Counted from the stretch's first letter, positions 9,299 through 20,511 are shown. The stretch: 64,000 bases of DNA from Enterobacter mori (GCF_025244905.1 NZ_CP104285.1:2728001-2792000), one strand, 5' to 3'. Notes: generated by a model not told the origin, from the letters alone. A program made the numbers and translations.

Positions 9299-9331
9299 AA
9301 AAAAACAGGCACAATGTCTTGTGCCTGTTGA
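9299..9331 (-). terminator. Terminator of prc
   Basis: On the minus strand the stem AACAGGCACAA / TTGTGCCTGTT with loop GACA runs into a T tract, just after the prc stop. Confidence 0.9.
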
Positions 9332-9335
9332 GGGA

Positions 9336-11384
9336 TTATTTTGCAGGTGCCGGTTGCACCGCAGGTTTCTCTTTCTCCAGATTCGCCAGGTCGAGGGCGA
9401 TATGCACCGTCTCGTCCAGATACGGATCCGGCTCCTGGTAATCTTTTGGCAGATCGTCCAGTTTTTTGAGCAGAGGCTTACCTTCACGTTTGAAGCGATC
9501 GTTGATACGCGCCAGACGCGTTGCGTCATCCTCATTGTTCTCTTTTTCACGCTGAGCGTAATTGAGAGAAACAATGTTCCGTTTCGCCTTCAGGGCATTG
9601 AAACGCGCAATGTCCTTCAGGATGTACTGGAATTCAGGATCTTTCACGATGCGTTCGTTATGGTCTTTCAGCAACGCAGGACCAAATTGAGTCATGTCGC
9701 CAGATTTCACGAACGTCGCAGCATTGATGCTATCCCACGGCAGCGCGTTATCTTCAAACTTCTCGCCCGTTTCGGTCTCTTCGGTGCCCGTTGGCATCAT
9801 GATATCCGGCGTCACGCCTTTACGTTGCGTACTGCCGCCATTCACGCGATAAAACTTTTGAATGGTGTACTGAACAGAGCCCAGTGCAGGCCATTCCGGG
9901 CGCAGCATCTGATCGTAAATACGGTTCAGAGAGCGGTATTGCTGAACGGTGCCTTTACCAAAGGTCGGCTCGCCGACGATAAGCGCACGGCCATAGTCCT
10001 GCATTGCCGCGGCAAAGATCTCAGAAGCAGACGCACTGAAGCGATCGACTAACACCACCAGCGGACCTTTGTAATAGACCACACCATCGGTATCGGCATC
10101 TTCACGCACTTTACCGTTGTTATCACGAACCTGAACAACCGGGCCAGACGGAATAAACAGACCCGACAGGGAAACCGCTTCGGTCAGCGCCCCACCGCCG
10201 TTGCTGCGCAGATCGATGATCACGCTGCTGACGTTCTGTTTTTCCAACTTCTGCAACTGCACTTTCACGTCGTCGGTCAGACCAACGTAGAAGCCAGGGA
10301 TATCCAGAACACCGACTTTCTCTTTACCGACAGTTTTCACCGACATTTTAACGGCACGGTCTTCAAGACGAATGCGTTCGCGCGTCAGAGTAACAATACG
10401 GGTTTTCGTCCCTTTCCCTGCAGGCAGAATTTCCAGGCGAACTTTGCTACCTTTCGGCCCTTTAATCAGCGCAACCACATCGTCCAGACGCCAGCCGATC
10501 ACATCGACCATGTTCTGTCCGGTTTGACCAACACCGACAATGCGGTCGCCTACGCTAATTGCTTTGCTTTTGGAAGCAGGGCCACCTGCCACCATGGAGT
10601 TGATCAGGGTATAGTCATCGTCCATCTGCAACACTGCGCCAATACCTTCCAGAGACAGGCTCATTTCGGTATTAAACTGCTCAGTATTACGTGGGGAGAG
10701 GTAGTTGGTATGCGGATCGATTTCGTGGGCGAACGCCGTCATTGCCAGGGAGAACACATCTTCGCTGTTGGTCTGCGCCAGGCGACGGATGGCAAATTTG
10801 TAGCGACGGTTTAAGGTCTCACGAATTTCTTTCTCGTCTTTGCCGGTGAGCTTGAGGCTCAGTTCGTCATATTTAACTTTTGCGTCCCACAGCGCATTCA
10901 GCTCGGCTTCGTCTTTCGGCCATGGCGCTTTGCTGCGATCCAGATTGAAAGTGTCGTTGCCGGTAAAGTCCATTGGACGTTCCAGCACTTTCAGCGCGTA
11001 TTGATAACGTTCAAAACGACGCTTTTGCGATAAATTATACAGATCGTAGAACAGATCCAGCTTACCGGAGCGCAGTTCGTCACCCACGTCGGATTTACGT
11101 TTAGCGAACTGTTCGACGTCGCTGGCCAGCAATACGTTATGGCTGTAATCCAGCAAGTTCAGATAACGGTCGAAGATTTTGGCCGAAAAGGCCTGATCGA
11201 GATCGAACTGACGATAGTGCGAACGAGTAAAGCGCGACGTCACGCGCTCACTCACCGTCGCGTGCTGCGTCTCTTCCTTCAATACCGGAATTTGATCAAC
11301 ACGCGTAATATCGTCCACAGCGAAGGCGTGACCTGTTATAGCAAACAGGCCCGCCAGCGCGGTGAGCTTAAAAAAAGTGTTCAT
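9336..11384 (-). CDS. prc: Tail-specific periplasmic protease Prc (Tsp)
   Basis: 682 aa, the E. coli length. Signal peptide MNTFFKLTALAGLFAITGHAFA, an N-terminal helical domain, a PDZ domain (about 230-330: LEGIGAVLQ ... GDRIVGVGQ) and the S41 catalytic domain. The Ser-Lys dyad is visible as FSASASEIF and FGKGTVQQ, 25 residues apart as in E. coli (S452/K477). Cleaves proteins by their C-termini, including FtsI processing and, with NlpI, MepS turnover. It follows proQ after 19 bases, so proQ-prc form one operon. Confidence 0.97.
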   Translation of the reverse strand: MNTFFKLTALAGLFAITGHAFAVDDITRVDQIPVLKEETQHATVSERVTSRFTRSHYRQFDLDQAFSAKIFDRYLNLLDYSHNVLLASDVEQFAKRKSDVGDELRSGKLDLFYDLYNLSQKRRFERYQYALKVLERPMDFTGNDTFNLDRSKAPWPKDEAELNALWDAKVKYDELSLKLTGKDEKEIRETLNRRYKFAIRRLAQTNSEDVFSLAMTAFAHEIDPHTNYLSPRNTEQFNTEMSLSLEGIGAVLQMDDDYTLINSMVAGGPASKSKAISVGDRIVGVGQTGQNMVDVIGWRLDDVVALIKGPKGSKVRLEILPAGKGTKTRIVTLTRERIRLEDRAVKMSVKTVGKEKVGVLDIPGFYVGLTDDVKVQLQKLEKQNVSSVIIDLRSNGGGALTEAVSLSGLFIPSGPVVQVRDNNGKVREDADTDGVVYYKGPLVVLVDRFSASASEIFAAAMQDYGRALIVGEPTFGKGTVQQYRSLNRIYDQMLRPEWPALGSVQYTIQKFYRVNGGSTQRKGVTPDIMMPTGTEETETGEKFEDNALPWDSINAATFVKSGDMTQFGPALLKDHNERIVKDPEFQYILKDIARFNALKAKRNIVSLNYAQREKENNEDDATRLARINDRFKREGKPLLKKLDDLPKDYQEPDPYLDETVHIALDLANLEKEKPAVQPAPAK

Positions 11385-11403
11385 GCCAGGCTTGGCCTCC
11401 GTT

Positions 11404-12090
11404 TCAGAACAACAAGTGTTCTGCGCGTACTATCATTGACATACCAGAAGTCAGCTGTACACGAACGCCGTCTTTGGTGATTTCCAGTACGGTGGCGTCC
11501 ATCGCATTGTTACCCGCTTTGACCTTCAGAGCCTGACCGACGCTCAGTGCGTTAATGTCAGAAACTGGGGTATGGCGCGGCTCTTCACGAGGTGCGCGTG
11601 GGGCTTTAGCTGCTGGCTTGTCAGCACGCGGTTTGCGATCGTTATTCTCATTGCGGCGCGGTGCTGGACGCGGTTTACGCTCGCGACGAGGCGCATCATC
11701 CTGACCATTTGCCGCAGCGGCTTCGCGTTTTTTCGCTTGCTGTTCGGCACGCTGTGCCTGAACGCGTGCTTTGGCTTCTTCCAGCTGCTTGCGCGCATGT
11801 TCAACGTGCTGCTCGTCCAGTTCGCCGCAAGGGTTACCGTCGAGATCAACACGGGTTGCGCCCGGTTTGATACCGTACAGGTAACGCCAGCTAGACGTAT
11901 AAAGACGTAAGGCAGAACGAAGCTGCGTTTTGCTGAGATTCATCTCACCTTCAACACGCGCGACCAGATCCTGAAAGATACCGACTTTCAGAGGACGAGC
12001 CTCACCTTCAGCGCTAAAGCACTGAGGAAAACGCTCGGCCAGAAATGCGATAACTTCTTTACTGCTATTCAACTTAGGTTGATTTTCCAT
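11404..12090 (-). CDS. proQ: RNA chaperone ProQ
   Basis: 228 aa global RNA-binding protein. FinO/ProQ domain at about 1-120 (FPQCFSAEG ... [12 protein letters not shown]), a long basic, low-complexity linker rich in K, R, A and P (about 125-178), and a C-terminal SH3-like domain ([14 protein letters not shown] ... [12 protein letters not shown]). Binds structured sRNAs and mRNA 3' ends; first known for effects on ProP. Upstream of prc in one operon. The linker is the region that differs most from E. coli. Confidence 0.97.
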   Translation of the reverse strand: MENQPKLNSSKEVIAFLAERFPQCFSAEGEARPLKVGIFQDLVARVEGEMNLSKTQLRSALRLYTSSWRYLYGIKPGATRVDLDGNPCGELDEQHVEHARKQLEEAKARVQAQRAEQQAKKREAAAANGQDDAPRRERKPRPAPRRNENNDRKPRADKPAAKAPRAPREEPRHTPVSDINALSVGQALKVKAGNNAMDATVLEITKDGVRVQLTSGMSMIVRAEHLLF

Positions 12091-12186
12091 GAAATTTCCT
12101 GATTACAACGGACGTTGCCAACTCGCGCAGGCATGAACAGGCGACATTATAATGACGCTATCAGTAATTGCTACGTTATCCGTTGA

Positions 12187-12684
12187 TTATCCTGCGACGC
12201 TCGCAAAGAATTTTTGATAATCGGTTGCTGCCAGAACGTTTTCGAGATTCGCCGCCAGCTCGCGCAGGCCCTGCTCGTCTTCGGAGGTAAAGCGACTGAA
12301 GGCCGTACTGTCGATGTCCAGAACGCCAATAATCTGATTTTTTACTACCAGCGGCAGTACGATTTCAGAATTACTTGCCGCATCACAAGCAATATGCCCG
12401 TCGAAGGCGTGAACATCCTCCACGCGCTGGACCTGGTTTGTGGCCACCGCGGTACCGCATACGCCGCGTCCGACAGGAATACGCACACAGGCCAGTTTTC
12501 CCTGGAAAGGCCCCAGCACCAGTGTTTCACCTTCCAGAAGGTAAAAGCCGGCCCAGTTAACCTCGGTCAACCGTTCAAACAATAATGCACTCGTATTTGC
12601 CAGAGTGGCTAAGAAGCTGGTTTCACCTGCCATCAATGCCTTAAAATCGCGGTTGAGATCCGCGTAGAATTCTGTTTTGCTCAT
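12187..12684 (-). CDS. msrC: Free methionine-(R)-sulfoxide reductase MsrC
   Basis: 165 aa, a single GAF domain. Reduces free methionine-R-sulfoxide in the cytoplasm. The family's catalytic and resolving cysteines correspond to those in ACVRIPVG, RGVCGTA and IACDAASNSE. Equals E. coli YebR/MsrC. It lies 96 bp upstream of proQ with no clear terminator between; separate promoter not identified. Confidence 0.94.
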   Translation of the reverse strand: MSKTEFYADLNRDFKALMAGETSFLATLANTSALLFERLTEVNWAGFYLLEGETLVLGPFQGKLACVRIPVGRGVCGTAVATNQVQRVEDVHAFDGHIACDAASNSEIVLPLVVKNQIIGVLDIDSTAFSRFTSEDEQGLRELAANLENVLAATDYQKFFASVAG

Positions 12685-12816
12685 TCTTCAATCACTTAGT
12701 TGTCTTACAAAATTACCGCATAGCCTATTAAAATAAGCATTAAATGCGCTCATGCTCAAGATGAATCAATTCATGAGTTAATATAACTTTCAACAATACA
12801 CTTTTGTGCGCAGCTG

Positions 12817-14100
12817 ATGGCCTTAAAAACAACCAAAATTACGCCGACGAAGAAGATCACTATCCATACGGTTAGTGAAGCCCTGCCTCGTGCACATTAT
12901 CAGCGTTGCCCGCAGTGCGATACGCTTTTTATGTTGCCGAAGATGAAATCGCACCAAAGTGCCTTTTGTCCCTGCTGTGACGCCAAAATCCGCGACGGGC
13001 GGGACTGGTCATTGACCCGTCTGGCAGCCATGGCCGTGACGATGCTGTTGCTTATGCCCTTTGCCTGGAGCGAGCCGCTGCTGAAGCTTTATCTGCTCGG
13101 CGTGCGTATTGATGCCAACGTGCTGCAAGGGATCTGGCAGATGACGCGCCAGGGCGATCCCCTGACCGCCGCAATGGTGCTGTTCTGTACCGTCGGTGCG
13201 CCGCTGGTGTTGGTCGCCGCCATTGCCTATCTGTGGCTTGGTAACATTCTTGGGATGAATCTGCGCCCCGTGTTGCTGATGCTCGATAAACTTAAAGAGT
13301 GGGTCATGCTGGACATCTACCTGGTCGGGGTCGGTGTGGCGTCAATCAAAGTGCAGGACTACGCATTTTTGCAGCCCGGCGTTGGGCTGTTTGCCTTCAT
13401 CTGCCTGGTATTGCTCAGTATTCTGACGCTGATCCATCTCAACGTAGAGCAGCTTTGGGAGCGTTTTTATCCCCAGCGCCCTGCCTCGCGTCCGGATGAA
13501 AACCTGCGCGTCTGTCTGGGTTGTCACTATACCGGCTTGCCGGACACTCGGGGCCGCTGCCCGCGATGCCATATTCCGCTAAGGCTGAGGCGTAACAACA
13601 GCCTGCAAAAATGCTGGGCAGCGCTGATTGCTTCCATGGTATTCCTGCTCCCGGCTAACATGCTGCCGATTTCAATCATTTACGTGAATGGCGCGCGCCA
13701 GGAAGACACCATCCTTTCAGGGATTATCTCCCTCGCCCACAGCAACGTGGGCGTGGCGGCAATTGTGTTTATCGCCAGTATCCTGGTGCCGTTCACCAAA
13801 GTGGTGGTGATGTTTACGCTACTTATCAGCATCCATTTTAAATGCGAACAGGGTCTGCGCACACGCATCCTGCTTCTGCGGTTTGTTACATGGATTGGTC
13901 GCTGGTCGATGTTGGATCTGTTCGTGATTTCGTTGATGATGTCGCTCATCAATCGCGATCAGCTGCTTGCTTTTACGATGGGACCCGCAGCTTTTTATTT
14001 CGGCTCTGCGGTGATATTGACTATTCTTGCTGTGGAATGGCTGGATAGCCGCTTACTTTGGGATGCACATGAGTCAGGAAACGCCCGCTTCGCCGACTGA
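12817..14100 (+). CDS. letA: LetA (YebS), inner-membrane partner of the LetB lipid tunnel
   Basis: 427 aa, same as E. coli. PqiA-type integral membrane protein with two zinc-ribbon-like segments: C31-x2-C34 with C51-x2-C54, and a second pair at CLGC ... CPRC. Two sets of membrane helices follow each ribbon. Proposed to load or move lipids between the inner membrane and the LetB tube. The coding end overlaps letB by 32 bases in another frame, implying translational coupling. The start ATG is supported by conservation; no strong ribosome site is visible. Confidence 0.94.
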   Translation: MALKTTKITPTKKITIHTVSEALPRAHYQRCPQCDTLFMLPKMKSHQSAFCPCCDAKIRDGRDWSLTRLAAMAVTMLLLMPFAWSEPLLKLYLLGVRIDANVLQGIWQMTRQGDPLTAAMVLFCTVGAPLVLVAAIAYLWLGNILGMNLRPVLLMLDKLKEWVMLDIYLVGVGVASIKVQDYAFLQPGVGLFAFICLVLLSILTLIHLNVEQLWERFYPQRPASRPDENLRVCLGCHYTGLPDTRGRCPRCHIPLRLRRNNSLQKCWAALIASMVFLLPANMLPISIIYVNGARQEDTILSGIISLAHSNVGVAAIVFIASILVPFTKVVVMFTLLISIHFKCEQGLRTRILLLRFVTWIGRWSMLDLFVISLMMSLINRDQLLAFTMGPAAFYFGSAVILTILAVEWLDSRLLWDAHESGNARFAD

Positions 14101-16702
14101 AGCGAGAATTAAAACAAAACGCCGCATTTCGCCATTCTGGTTGCTGCCCGTCATCGCCCTGATGATCGCGGGCTGGCTTATCTGGACGAGTTATGAAGAT
14201 CGCGGAAGTACTGTCACCATTGACTTCCAGACCGCCGACGGTATCGTCGCCGGGCGCACCCCTGTTCGCTTCCAGGGGGTGGAAGTCGGTACGGTCCAGG
14301 ACATCACGCTGGGAAAAGGGCTGAACAAAATTCAGGTGCGAGTCAGTATCAAATCTGACATGCAGGATGCCCTGCGCAGCGAAACGCAGTTCTGGCTGGT
14401 AACGCCAAAAGCCTCTCTCGCCGGTGTGTCGGGGCTGGATGCCCTGGTTGGCGGTAACTATATCGGCATGATGCCGGGTAAAGGCGAGCCGCAGGATCAC
14501 TTTGTGGCGCTCGATACGCAGCCGAAGTATCGACTCAATAACGGCGATCTCATGATCCACCTGCAGGCACCTGACCTGGGTTCACTGAGCAGCGGTTCGC
14601 TGGTTTACTTCCGAAAAATTCCGGTAGGTCGCGTTTACGATTACGCCATCAACCCGAACAAACAGGGTGTGACCATTGACGTGCTGATCGATCGCCGCTT
14701 CACTAACCTGGTGAAAAAAGGCAGCCGCTTCTGGAATGTGTCCGGCGTGGACGCGGACGTTAGCCTGAGCGGTGCAAAAGTGAAGCTGGAAAGCCTGGCG
14801 GCGCTGGTGAACGGCGCTATCGCCTTCGATTCCCCGGAAGGGTCCAGTCCTGCCAAAGCCGATGACACCTTTGGACTGTATGCCGATCTGGCCCACAGTC
14901 AGCGCGGTGTGATCGTGAAACTTGCCCTCCCCGACGCCAAAGGACTGAAAGCCGGTTCTACACCGCTGATGTATCAAGGGCTTGAGGTCGGACAGCTGAC
15001 TAAAATGACGTTAAACCCCGGCGGTTCGGTAACCGGTGAAATGACCGTTGATCCAAGCGTGGTCGATCTCCTGCGTGAGAAAACCCGCATTGAAATGCGC
15101 AGTCCGAAGCTGTCGCTGCGCGATGCCAGCATCAGCAGCCTGCTCACGGGCAGTACGTTTGAACTTATCCCCGGAGAGGGCCAGCCCAGCAACAGTTTTG
15201 TTATTGCCCCGGCGGACAAAGCGCTGCTGCAAAAACCCGGCGTGGTGACCGTCACGCTTAACGCCCCGGAAAGTTACGGCATTGAAGCTGGTCAGCCGCT
15301 GATTTTACATGGTGTGCAGGTGGGCCAGGTCCTGGAGCGCACCCTGTCGGAAAAAGGCGTCACCTTCTCGGCCGCTATCGATCCGCAGTACAGCGATTTG
15401 GTACATGGTGACAGCAAGTTCGTGGTGAACAGCCGCGTCGATGTGAAGGTCGGGCTGGACGGCGTTGAGTTTCTCGGCGCCAGCGCCAGCGAATGGGTCA
15501 ACGGCGGGATCCGCATTCTGCCGGGCAATAAAGGCCCCGTACGGGAGAGTTATCCCCTGTATGCCAATCTCGACAAGGCGATTGAAAACAGCCTGAGCGA
15601 TCTGCCGACCACCACGCTGACGCTGAGCGCCGAGACGCTGCCAGACGTGCAGGCCGGTTCGGTTGTGTTATATCGCAAGTTTGAGGTCGGGGAGGTGATC
15701 ACCGTACGTCCACGCGCTGACGCCTTTGATATCGAACTGCATATCAAGCCGGAATACCGCAAGCTGCTCACAGCAAATAGCGTGTTCTGGGCGGAAGGCG
15801 GCGCGAAGGTCCAGCTTAACGGCAGTGGGTTAACCGTGCAGGCCTCGCCTCTCTCCCGCGCACTGCGCGGCGCGATTAGCTTCGATAATCTGCCCGGTGC
15901 GGGTGGCGATATGCGCAAGGGGGATAAGCGTATCCTCTTCCCGTCTGAGACCGCGGCGCGTGCCGTAGGCGGACAGATCACCCTCCATGCCTTCGATGCG
16001 GGGAAACTCGCTGAGGGAATGCCAATTCGCTATCTCGGCATTGATATCGGGCAGATCCAGAAGCTGACGCTGATTACATCGCGTAATGAAGTGCAGGCCA
16101 CCGCCGTGCTCTATCCGGAGTACGTGCAGACCTTCGCCCGTGCGGGGTCGCGATTCTCCGTGGTCACGCCGCAGATTTCTGCCGCAGGCGTAGAGCATCT
16201 CGACACGATTTTGCAGCCCTATATCAACGTGGAAGCCGGTCGAGGCAAAGCCCGTCGTGACTTTGAACTGCAGGAAGCGACGATTACCGATTCACGCTAC
16301 CTTGATGGCCTGAGCATTGTGGTCGAAGTCCCGGAAGCAGGTGGACTGTCCATCGGAACACCGGTGCTGTTCCGCGGTATTGAAGTCGGTACGGTGACGG
16401 GTTTGACGCTGGGTACCCTTTCGGACCGCGTAATGGTCGCGCTGCGCATTAGCGATCGTTACCAGCATCTGGTGCGCAACAACTCCGTATTCTGGCTGGC
16501 CTCCGGGTATTCACTGGACTTCGGCCTGACGGGCGGCGTGGTGAAAACCGGTACCTTTAACCAGTTCATACGCGGCGGTATCGCCTTTGCAACGCCACCG
16601 GGTACACCGCTGGCACCAAAAGCCCAGCCGGGTAAACACTTCCTGCTGCTTGAAAGTGAACCCAAAGAGTGGCGCGAATGGGGAACCGCCCTGCCGCGTT
16701 AA
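14069..16702 (+). CDS. letB: LetB (YebT), seven-MCE-domain lipid transport tunnel
   Basis: 877 aa, the E. coli length. A short cytoplasmic tail, one membrane helix ([20 protein letters not shown]) and seven consecutive MCE domains, recognisable by repeats of the type [84 protein letters not shown] and [15 protein letters not shown]. coli LetB forms a hexameric tube spanning the periplasm for lipid traffic. MSQETPAS is taken as the start by conservation; it lies inside letA. Confidence 0.96.
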   Translation: MSQETPASPTEARIKTKRRISPFWLLPVIALMIAGWLIWTSYEDRGSTVTIDFQTADGIVAGRTPVRFQGVEVGTVQDITLGKGLNKIQVRVSIKSDMQDALRSETQFWLVTPKASLAGVSGLDALVGGNYIGMMPGKGEPQDHFVALDTQPKYRLNNGDLMIHLQAPDLGSLSSGSLVYFRKIPVGRVYDYAINPNKQGVTIDVLIDRRFTNLVKKGSRFWNVSGVDADVSLSGAKVKLESLAALVNGAIAFDSPEGSSPAKADDTFGLYADLAHSQRGVIVKLALPDAKGLKAGSTPLMYQGLEVGQLTKMTLNPGGSVTGEMTVDPSVVDLLREKTRIEMRSPKLSLRDASISSLLTGSTFELIPGEGQPSNSFVIAPADKALLQKPGVVTVTLNAPESYGIEAGQPLILHGVQVGQVLERTLSEKGVTFSAAIDPQYSDLVHGDSKFVVNSRVDVKVGLDGVEFLGASASEWVNGGIRILPGNKGPVRESYPLYANLDKAIENSLSDLPTTTLTLSAETLPDVQAGSVVLYRKFEVGEVITVRPRADAFDIELHIKPEYRKLLTANSVFWAEGGAKVQLNGSGLTVQASPLSRALRGAISFDNLPGAGGDMRKGDKRILFPSETAARAVGGQITLHAFDAGKLAEGMPIRYLGIDIGQIQKLTLITSRNEVQATAVLYPEYVQTFARAGSRFSVVTPQISAAGVEHLDTILQPYINVEAGRGKARRDFELQEATITDSRYLDGLSIVVEVPEAGGLSIGTPVLFRGIEVGTVTGLTLGTLSDRVMVALRISDRYQHLVRNNSVFWLASGYSLDFGLTGGVVKTGTFNQFIRGGIAFATPPGTPLAPKAQPGKHFLLLESEPKEWREWGTALPR

Positions 16703-16706
16703 TCTG

Positions 16707-16740
16707 AAAGGCTCCGGTGTCAACGCGCCGGAGCCTTTAT
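16707..16740 (+). terminator. Terminator after letAB
   Basis: Stem AAAGGCTCCGG / CCGGAGCCTTT a few bases after the letB stop. The T run is short (TTTAT), so efficiency is uncertain. Confidence 0.65.
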
Positions 16741-16779
16741 GTTACACTGCGCGCCTGACTGTTTCCCTGTGGTGTGCCC

Positions 16780-18222
16780 GTGGCTCAAAACTCCGTATTT
16801 CTTCCTGAACAATTCCTGGCGCAGATGCGCGAGGCGCTTCCTTCTCATCTTTCGTTCGATGATTTTATCGCCGCGTGCCAGCGCCCGTTGCGTCGGAGCA
16901 TCCGCATCAATACGCTCAAAATCAGCGTGGCCGATTTTCTGACGCTGGTGTCGCCGTATGGCTGGCAACTTACGCCGGTGCCATGGTGTGAAGAGGGTTT
17001 CTGGATCGAACGCGACGACGAGGACGCTTTACCACTGGGCAGCACCGCTGAACACCTGAGCGGACTGTTTTATATTCAGGAAGCGAGTTCGATGCTGCCG
17101 GTTGCCGCCCTGTTCGCTGAGGGTAACGCGCCCGAACGCGTGATGGATGTCGCCGCCGCACCCGGCTCAAAAACCACACAGATTGCCGCACGCATGGGCA
17201 ACCGCGGGGCGATCCTCGCCAACGAGTTTTCCGCCAGCCGCGTGAAGGTGCTCCACGCCAATATCAGCCGCTGCGGTATCCATAACGTGGCCCTGACCCA
17301 TTTTGACGGTCGCGTATTCGGTGCCGCCTTGCCGGAGGCATTCGATGCCATTCTGCTGGATGCTCCCTGCTCCGGCGAGGGCGTGGTGCGCAAAGATCCT
17401 GATGCACTCAAAAACTGGTCGGTGGAAAGCAATCTGGATATCGCTGCCACACAGCGCGAGCTGATTGAGAGTGCTTTTCACGCGTTGCGTCCTGGCGGCA
17501 CGCTGGTCTACTCAACGTGCACCTTGAACCGCGATGAGAATGAAGAGGTTTGTCTGTGGTTGAAAGCGCAATACCCGGATGCGGTCGAATTCTTGCCCCT
17601 TAATGACTTATTTACCACGGCACATGAGGCGGCCACGCCCGACGGTTTTCTCCACGTGTTCCCGCAAATTTACGACTGCGAAGGGTTCTTTGTCGCACGT
17701 CTGAGTAAAACTCAGGCAGTGGCTCCCCTGCCAATACCAAAATTCAAAGTCGGCAATTTCCCGTTTGCGCCGCTTAAAGGTCGCGATGCCGCACAGCTTG
17801 AAGCCGCCGCCGAAAAGATTGGGCTGGTCTGGGACGAGAGTTTGCACCTGTGGATACGTGATAAAGAGATATGGCTGTTCCCGGCACACATTGAGCCGCT
17901 TATCGGCAAAGTCCGCTTTTCCCGTATCGGTATCCGCCTGGCGGAAGTACACAACAAAGGGTACCGCTGGCAGCACGAGGCGGTTATTGCGCTGGCGGGT
18001 CGCGCCAACACCTTTGAGCTGACGCATCAGGAAGCCGAAGAGTGGTATCGCGGCCGTGATGTTTACCCTGAAAGCACCCCGTCGCAGGATGAGGTCATTG
18101 TCACATATCAGGGGTTCCCGCTGGGGCTGGCGAAAAAGATCGGGTCACGGCTGAAAAATAATTATCCGCGCGAGCTGGTTCGTGATGGTCGCTTGTTTAC
18201 GGGTAACACTCGCACCGACTAA
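16780..18222 (+). CDS. rsmF: 16S rRNA (cytosine1407-C5)-methyltransferase RsmF
   Basis: 480 aa. NOL1/NOP2/Sun family m5C methyltransferase: SAM motif [11 protein letters not shown], the DAPCSGEG motif and the second catalytic cysteine in VYSTCTLN, plus C-terminal PUA-like domains. GTG start at 16780 chosen because it encodes MAQ as in E. coli RsmF; another GTG is two codons upstream. The ribosome site is poor. It stands alone downstream of the letAB terminator. Confidence 0.95.
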   Translation: MAQNSVFLPEQFLAQMREALPSHLSFDDFIAACQRPLRRSIRINTLKISVADFLTLVSPYGWQLTPVPWCEEGFWIERDDEDALPLGSTAEHLSGLFYIQEASSMLPVAALFAEGNAPERVMDVAAAPGSKTTQIAARMGNRGAILANEFSASRVKVLHANISRCGIHNVALTHFDGRVFGAALPEAFDAILLDAPCSGEGVVRKDPDALKNWSVESNLDIAATQRELIESAFHALRPGGTLVYSTCTLNRDENEEVCLWLKAQYPDAVEFLPLNDLFTTAHEAATPDGFLHVFPQIYDCEGFFVARLSKTQAVAPLPIPKFKVGNFPFAPLKGRDAAQLEAAAEKIGLVWDESLHLWIRDKEIWLFPAHIEPLIGKVRFSRIGIRLAEVHNKGYRWQHEAVIALAGRANTFELTHQEAEEWYRGRDVYPESTPSQDEVIVTYQGFPLGLAKKIGSRLKNNYPRELVRDGRLFTGNTRTD

Positions 18223-18326
18223 AAAAGCGCATTTTTTTACTGGCGATTTTGCTTTCCTTGTCTAGGCTAAAAAATGGATGTCCGTACTGGTCATACCAGA
18301 TTTTTGCAACGAACCCGGAGAGCATT

Positions 18327-18566
18327 ATGACGAAAACCAGCGTGCGTATTGGCGCTTTTGAAATCGACGACGCAGAATTGCGCGGCGAAGCACAAGGCGA
18401 TCGAACGTTAAGTATTCCCTGCAAATCCGACCCGGATTTGTGCATGCAACTGGACGCCTGGGATGCCGACACCAGCGTCCCGGCGATCCTTGATGGAGAA
18501 CATTCAGTCCTTTACCGCGAGCATTACGACCGTAACACCGATGCCTGGGTCTTGCGTCTTGCCTGA
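18327..18566 (+). CDS. yebV: Conserved protein YebV
   Basis: 79 aa soluble protein of unknown function, one residue longer than E. coli YebV (MTKTSVRIGAFEIDD versus MKTS...). The central PCKSDPDLCMQLDAWDA stretch is almost invariant, with two cysteines. Start chosen at ATG 18327 with GGAGA about 6 bases upstream; the frame is open further 5' without similarity. yebW, which follows yebV in K-12, is missing; only 34 bp separate yebV from convergent pphA. Confidence 0.88.
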   Translation: MTKTSVRIGAFEIDDAELRGEAQGDRTLSIPCKSDPDLCMQLDAWDADTSVPAILDGEHSVLYREHYDRNTDAWVLRLA

Positions 18567-18575
18567 CCTAAAGTG

Positions 18576-18600
18576 AACCCGCCCGAAGGCGGGTTATTTA
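18576..18600 (+). terminator. Terminator between yebV and pphA
   Basis: AACCCGCC-CGAA-GGCGGGTT followed by ATTTATT; ends yebV and abuts the stop codon of convergent pphA. Confidence 0.75.
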
Positions 18601-19239
18601 TTACTGCAGTTGAACCAGCGTAAGGAAGCCATCGAACACCGCACCGGTGTCGATATAGTGCAGATTGTTAAAGTCATAGCGTTTATCCAGTGGCGTATGC
18701 CCGAACCAGAAATGATCCGCCCCCTGGATCCCCTGCCCTTTACCCACCATAAACCCCATTAAACGGTCACGATCCCACAGCACACGCTGCGCATTCACCG
18801 GCTTATTCCAGGTATACTCCGTTGCCGGATAATCCGCATGAGCAATAATATTTAGGCCGTTTGCGCAGGTTATTTCAATAATGTGCGGTAAGTTCCGACA
18901 CGCATCGAGTAATGTCAGTGCGTGTGTCTTGTCTTCACACTCTGAAAACCATATGCCGCCATTTATCATCCAGAGGGCAAAATCATTATTTTCAATCGCA
19001 TCCAATGCCATTTGTTCGTGATTCCCTCGTACTGCACGAAACCATTTTTCGTCCATAAGCTGTAAACATTTCACGCTATCGGGACCGCGATCGATGATAT
19101 CCCCGACGGAAATCAGCAGATCCTCGTACGGATTAAAATGCCGACGTTTCAGTTCATCCATAAGGCATTGATAGCAGCCATGAATATCGCTGACAACCCA
19201 GACGTGGCGCCAGTGCTTACCCTCAATTTTCTGATACAT
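18601..19239 (-). CDS. pphA: Serine/threonine protein phosphatase PphA-like
   Basis: 212 aa PPP-family metallophosphatase. Signature motifs: SDIHGCYQ, GDIIDRGPDS, RGNHEQM, and the metal ligands HADYP and FGHTPL. E. coli PphA (PrpA) and PphB are small phosphatases linked to heat-shock and Cpx signalling. The sequence is clearly diverged from K-12 PphA, but the position beside yebV and sdsR supports orthology. Excellent ribosome site (AAAGGAGG) 3-4 bases before ATG. Confidence 0.88.
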   Translation of the reverse strand: MYQKIEGKHWRHVWVVSDIHGCYQCLMDELKRRHFNPYEDLLISVGDIIDRGPDSVKCLQLMDEKWFRAVRGNHEQMALDAIENNDFALWMINGGIWFSECEDKTHALTLLDACRNLPHIIEITCANGLNIIAHADYPATEYTWNKPVNAQRVLWDRDRLMGFMVGKGQGIQGADHFWFGHTPLDKRYDFNNLHYIDTGAVFDGFLTLVQLQ

Positions 19240-19406
19240 AACGCCTCCTTTAAAGAGTATAGCGGCAGCAGAAAATGTCCTGAGTCGATTTTCGTTATAA
19301 CTAATCCAAACAAACCGTCAACCAACCGGAAATAAAGATCGTCGAGCTATTAATCCCTTATTAACGCCCCTCTAAAATAGAGCGAAATAAAATGAGAGGT
19401 CTTCAC

Positions 19407-20348
19407 GTGTCAAACATACACCTGCAAAACGATGTGTTATATCCCTATCGCACAAATATCATCTCCGAGTTGGTGAAAGGAAAACGCGTTCCGGGCCCAA
19501 TCTGGCAAAAGCGCGGCTACCGGCTGAAGTTCCTGTTACGCTCATTGTTATTCTGGTCTTCCACCCATCGCATGCTGGATGCGCTCTCCGGACGCGATGA
19601 TTTTGACAGGTTGCTGGTTTCTCAAATCACGTTACCTGGCAAAACCCACCGCCAGTATCTGATGCGTGGCCTGCGTGCCGGCGATCGCGCCGACGCCATT
19701 GTCAGTCACTATCACTGGATCGATAGTCTGAAAAATCGAGAACTCGCCCACGCCCTGACGAGCCCACATGGACAGTGCGTTGTGCAATTTCAGGCAAAAA
19801 ATGACGTCACCTATACCGTCAATGCCTCCTCCGCCGGTAAAGCCGAACGTGAAGGCGAAAGCACATTGTGGCTGCATGATAGCGATAACACCTTGCTGGC
19901 CAGTCTGACGTTTTGCGTCGCGCGCAGTCATGGTCGGCCAGTATTGGTGATTGGCGGGCTCCAGGGACCGCGCCGCGACGTATCGCGTGAAGTGATTAAG
20001 CAGGCCACCCGCGCCTGCCACGGCCTTTTCCCAAAGCGCGTGCTAATGGAAGTGGTTTTTCAGCTGGCAGCGCATTCGAATATCAACGCCATCTTTGCCG
20101 CCAGCGATGAAGGACACGTATTCCGCGCATTGCGCTACCGTATGAGCAAAGGCCGCCATTTCCATGCCAGCTACGACGAGTTCTGGGAATCCCTCAACGG
20201 CAGAAAACTCTCGCCTTTCTGCTGGCAGTTGCCACTTCAGGTGGAGCGTAAGTCTCTGGAAGAGATTGCCAGTAAAAAGCGGGCAGAATATCGCCGCCGC
20301 TTCGAGCTGCTGGATACTCTTGCGGTATCGGTGCGTTCACGCTTTTAG
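19407..20348 (+). CDS. VirK/YbjX family protein (DUF535)
   Basis: 313 aa with a GTG start, chosen because AGAGGT sits 7 bases upstream; an ATG five codons earlier (19392) includes that ribosome site and is less likely. Belongs to the DUF535 family of Shigella/Salmonella VirK and E. coli YbjX: conserved blocks are FYxHY-like SHYHWIDSL, VLVIGGLQGPR and GLFPKRVLMEVVFQLA. No membrane segment or signal peptide is obvious. The family has been tied to virulence and to resistance to antimicrobial peptides, but the biochemical activity is unknown. No gene lies between pphA and sdsR in E. coli K-12, so this is a lineage-specific insertion. Confidence 0.85.
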   Translation: MSNIHLQNDVLYPYRTNIISELVKGKRVPGPIWQKRGYRLKFLLRSLLFWSSTHRMLDALSGRDDFDRLLVSQITLPGKTHRQYLMRGLRAGDRADAIVSHYHWIDSLKNRELAHALTSPHGQCVVQFQAKNDVTYTVNASSAGKAEREGESTLWLHDSDNTLLASLTFCVARSHGRPVLVIGGLQGPRRDVSREVIKQATRACHGLFPKRVLMEVVFQLAAHSNINAIFAASDEGHVFRALRYRMSKGRHFHASYDEFWESLNGRKLSPFCWQLPLQVERKSLEEIASKKRAEYRRRFELLDTLAVSVRSRF

Positions 20349-20511
20349 CTCGCCGATGTCTTTCGCTAACTCAGTACAAAAATTTAACAAAACCGTCAAA
20401 AAGGGCTGGACTTTGGCCTGCCGTCTTGTGGTATGTTTGAGGCTGTTGCACAGGAAACGTGCTTGCTGCAGAAGTTGATAATCGGATTTTATCGTTTACT
20501 TTCATGCAGAT

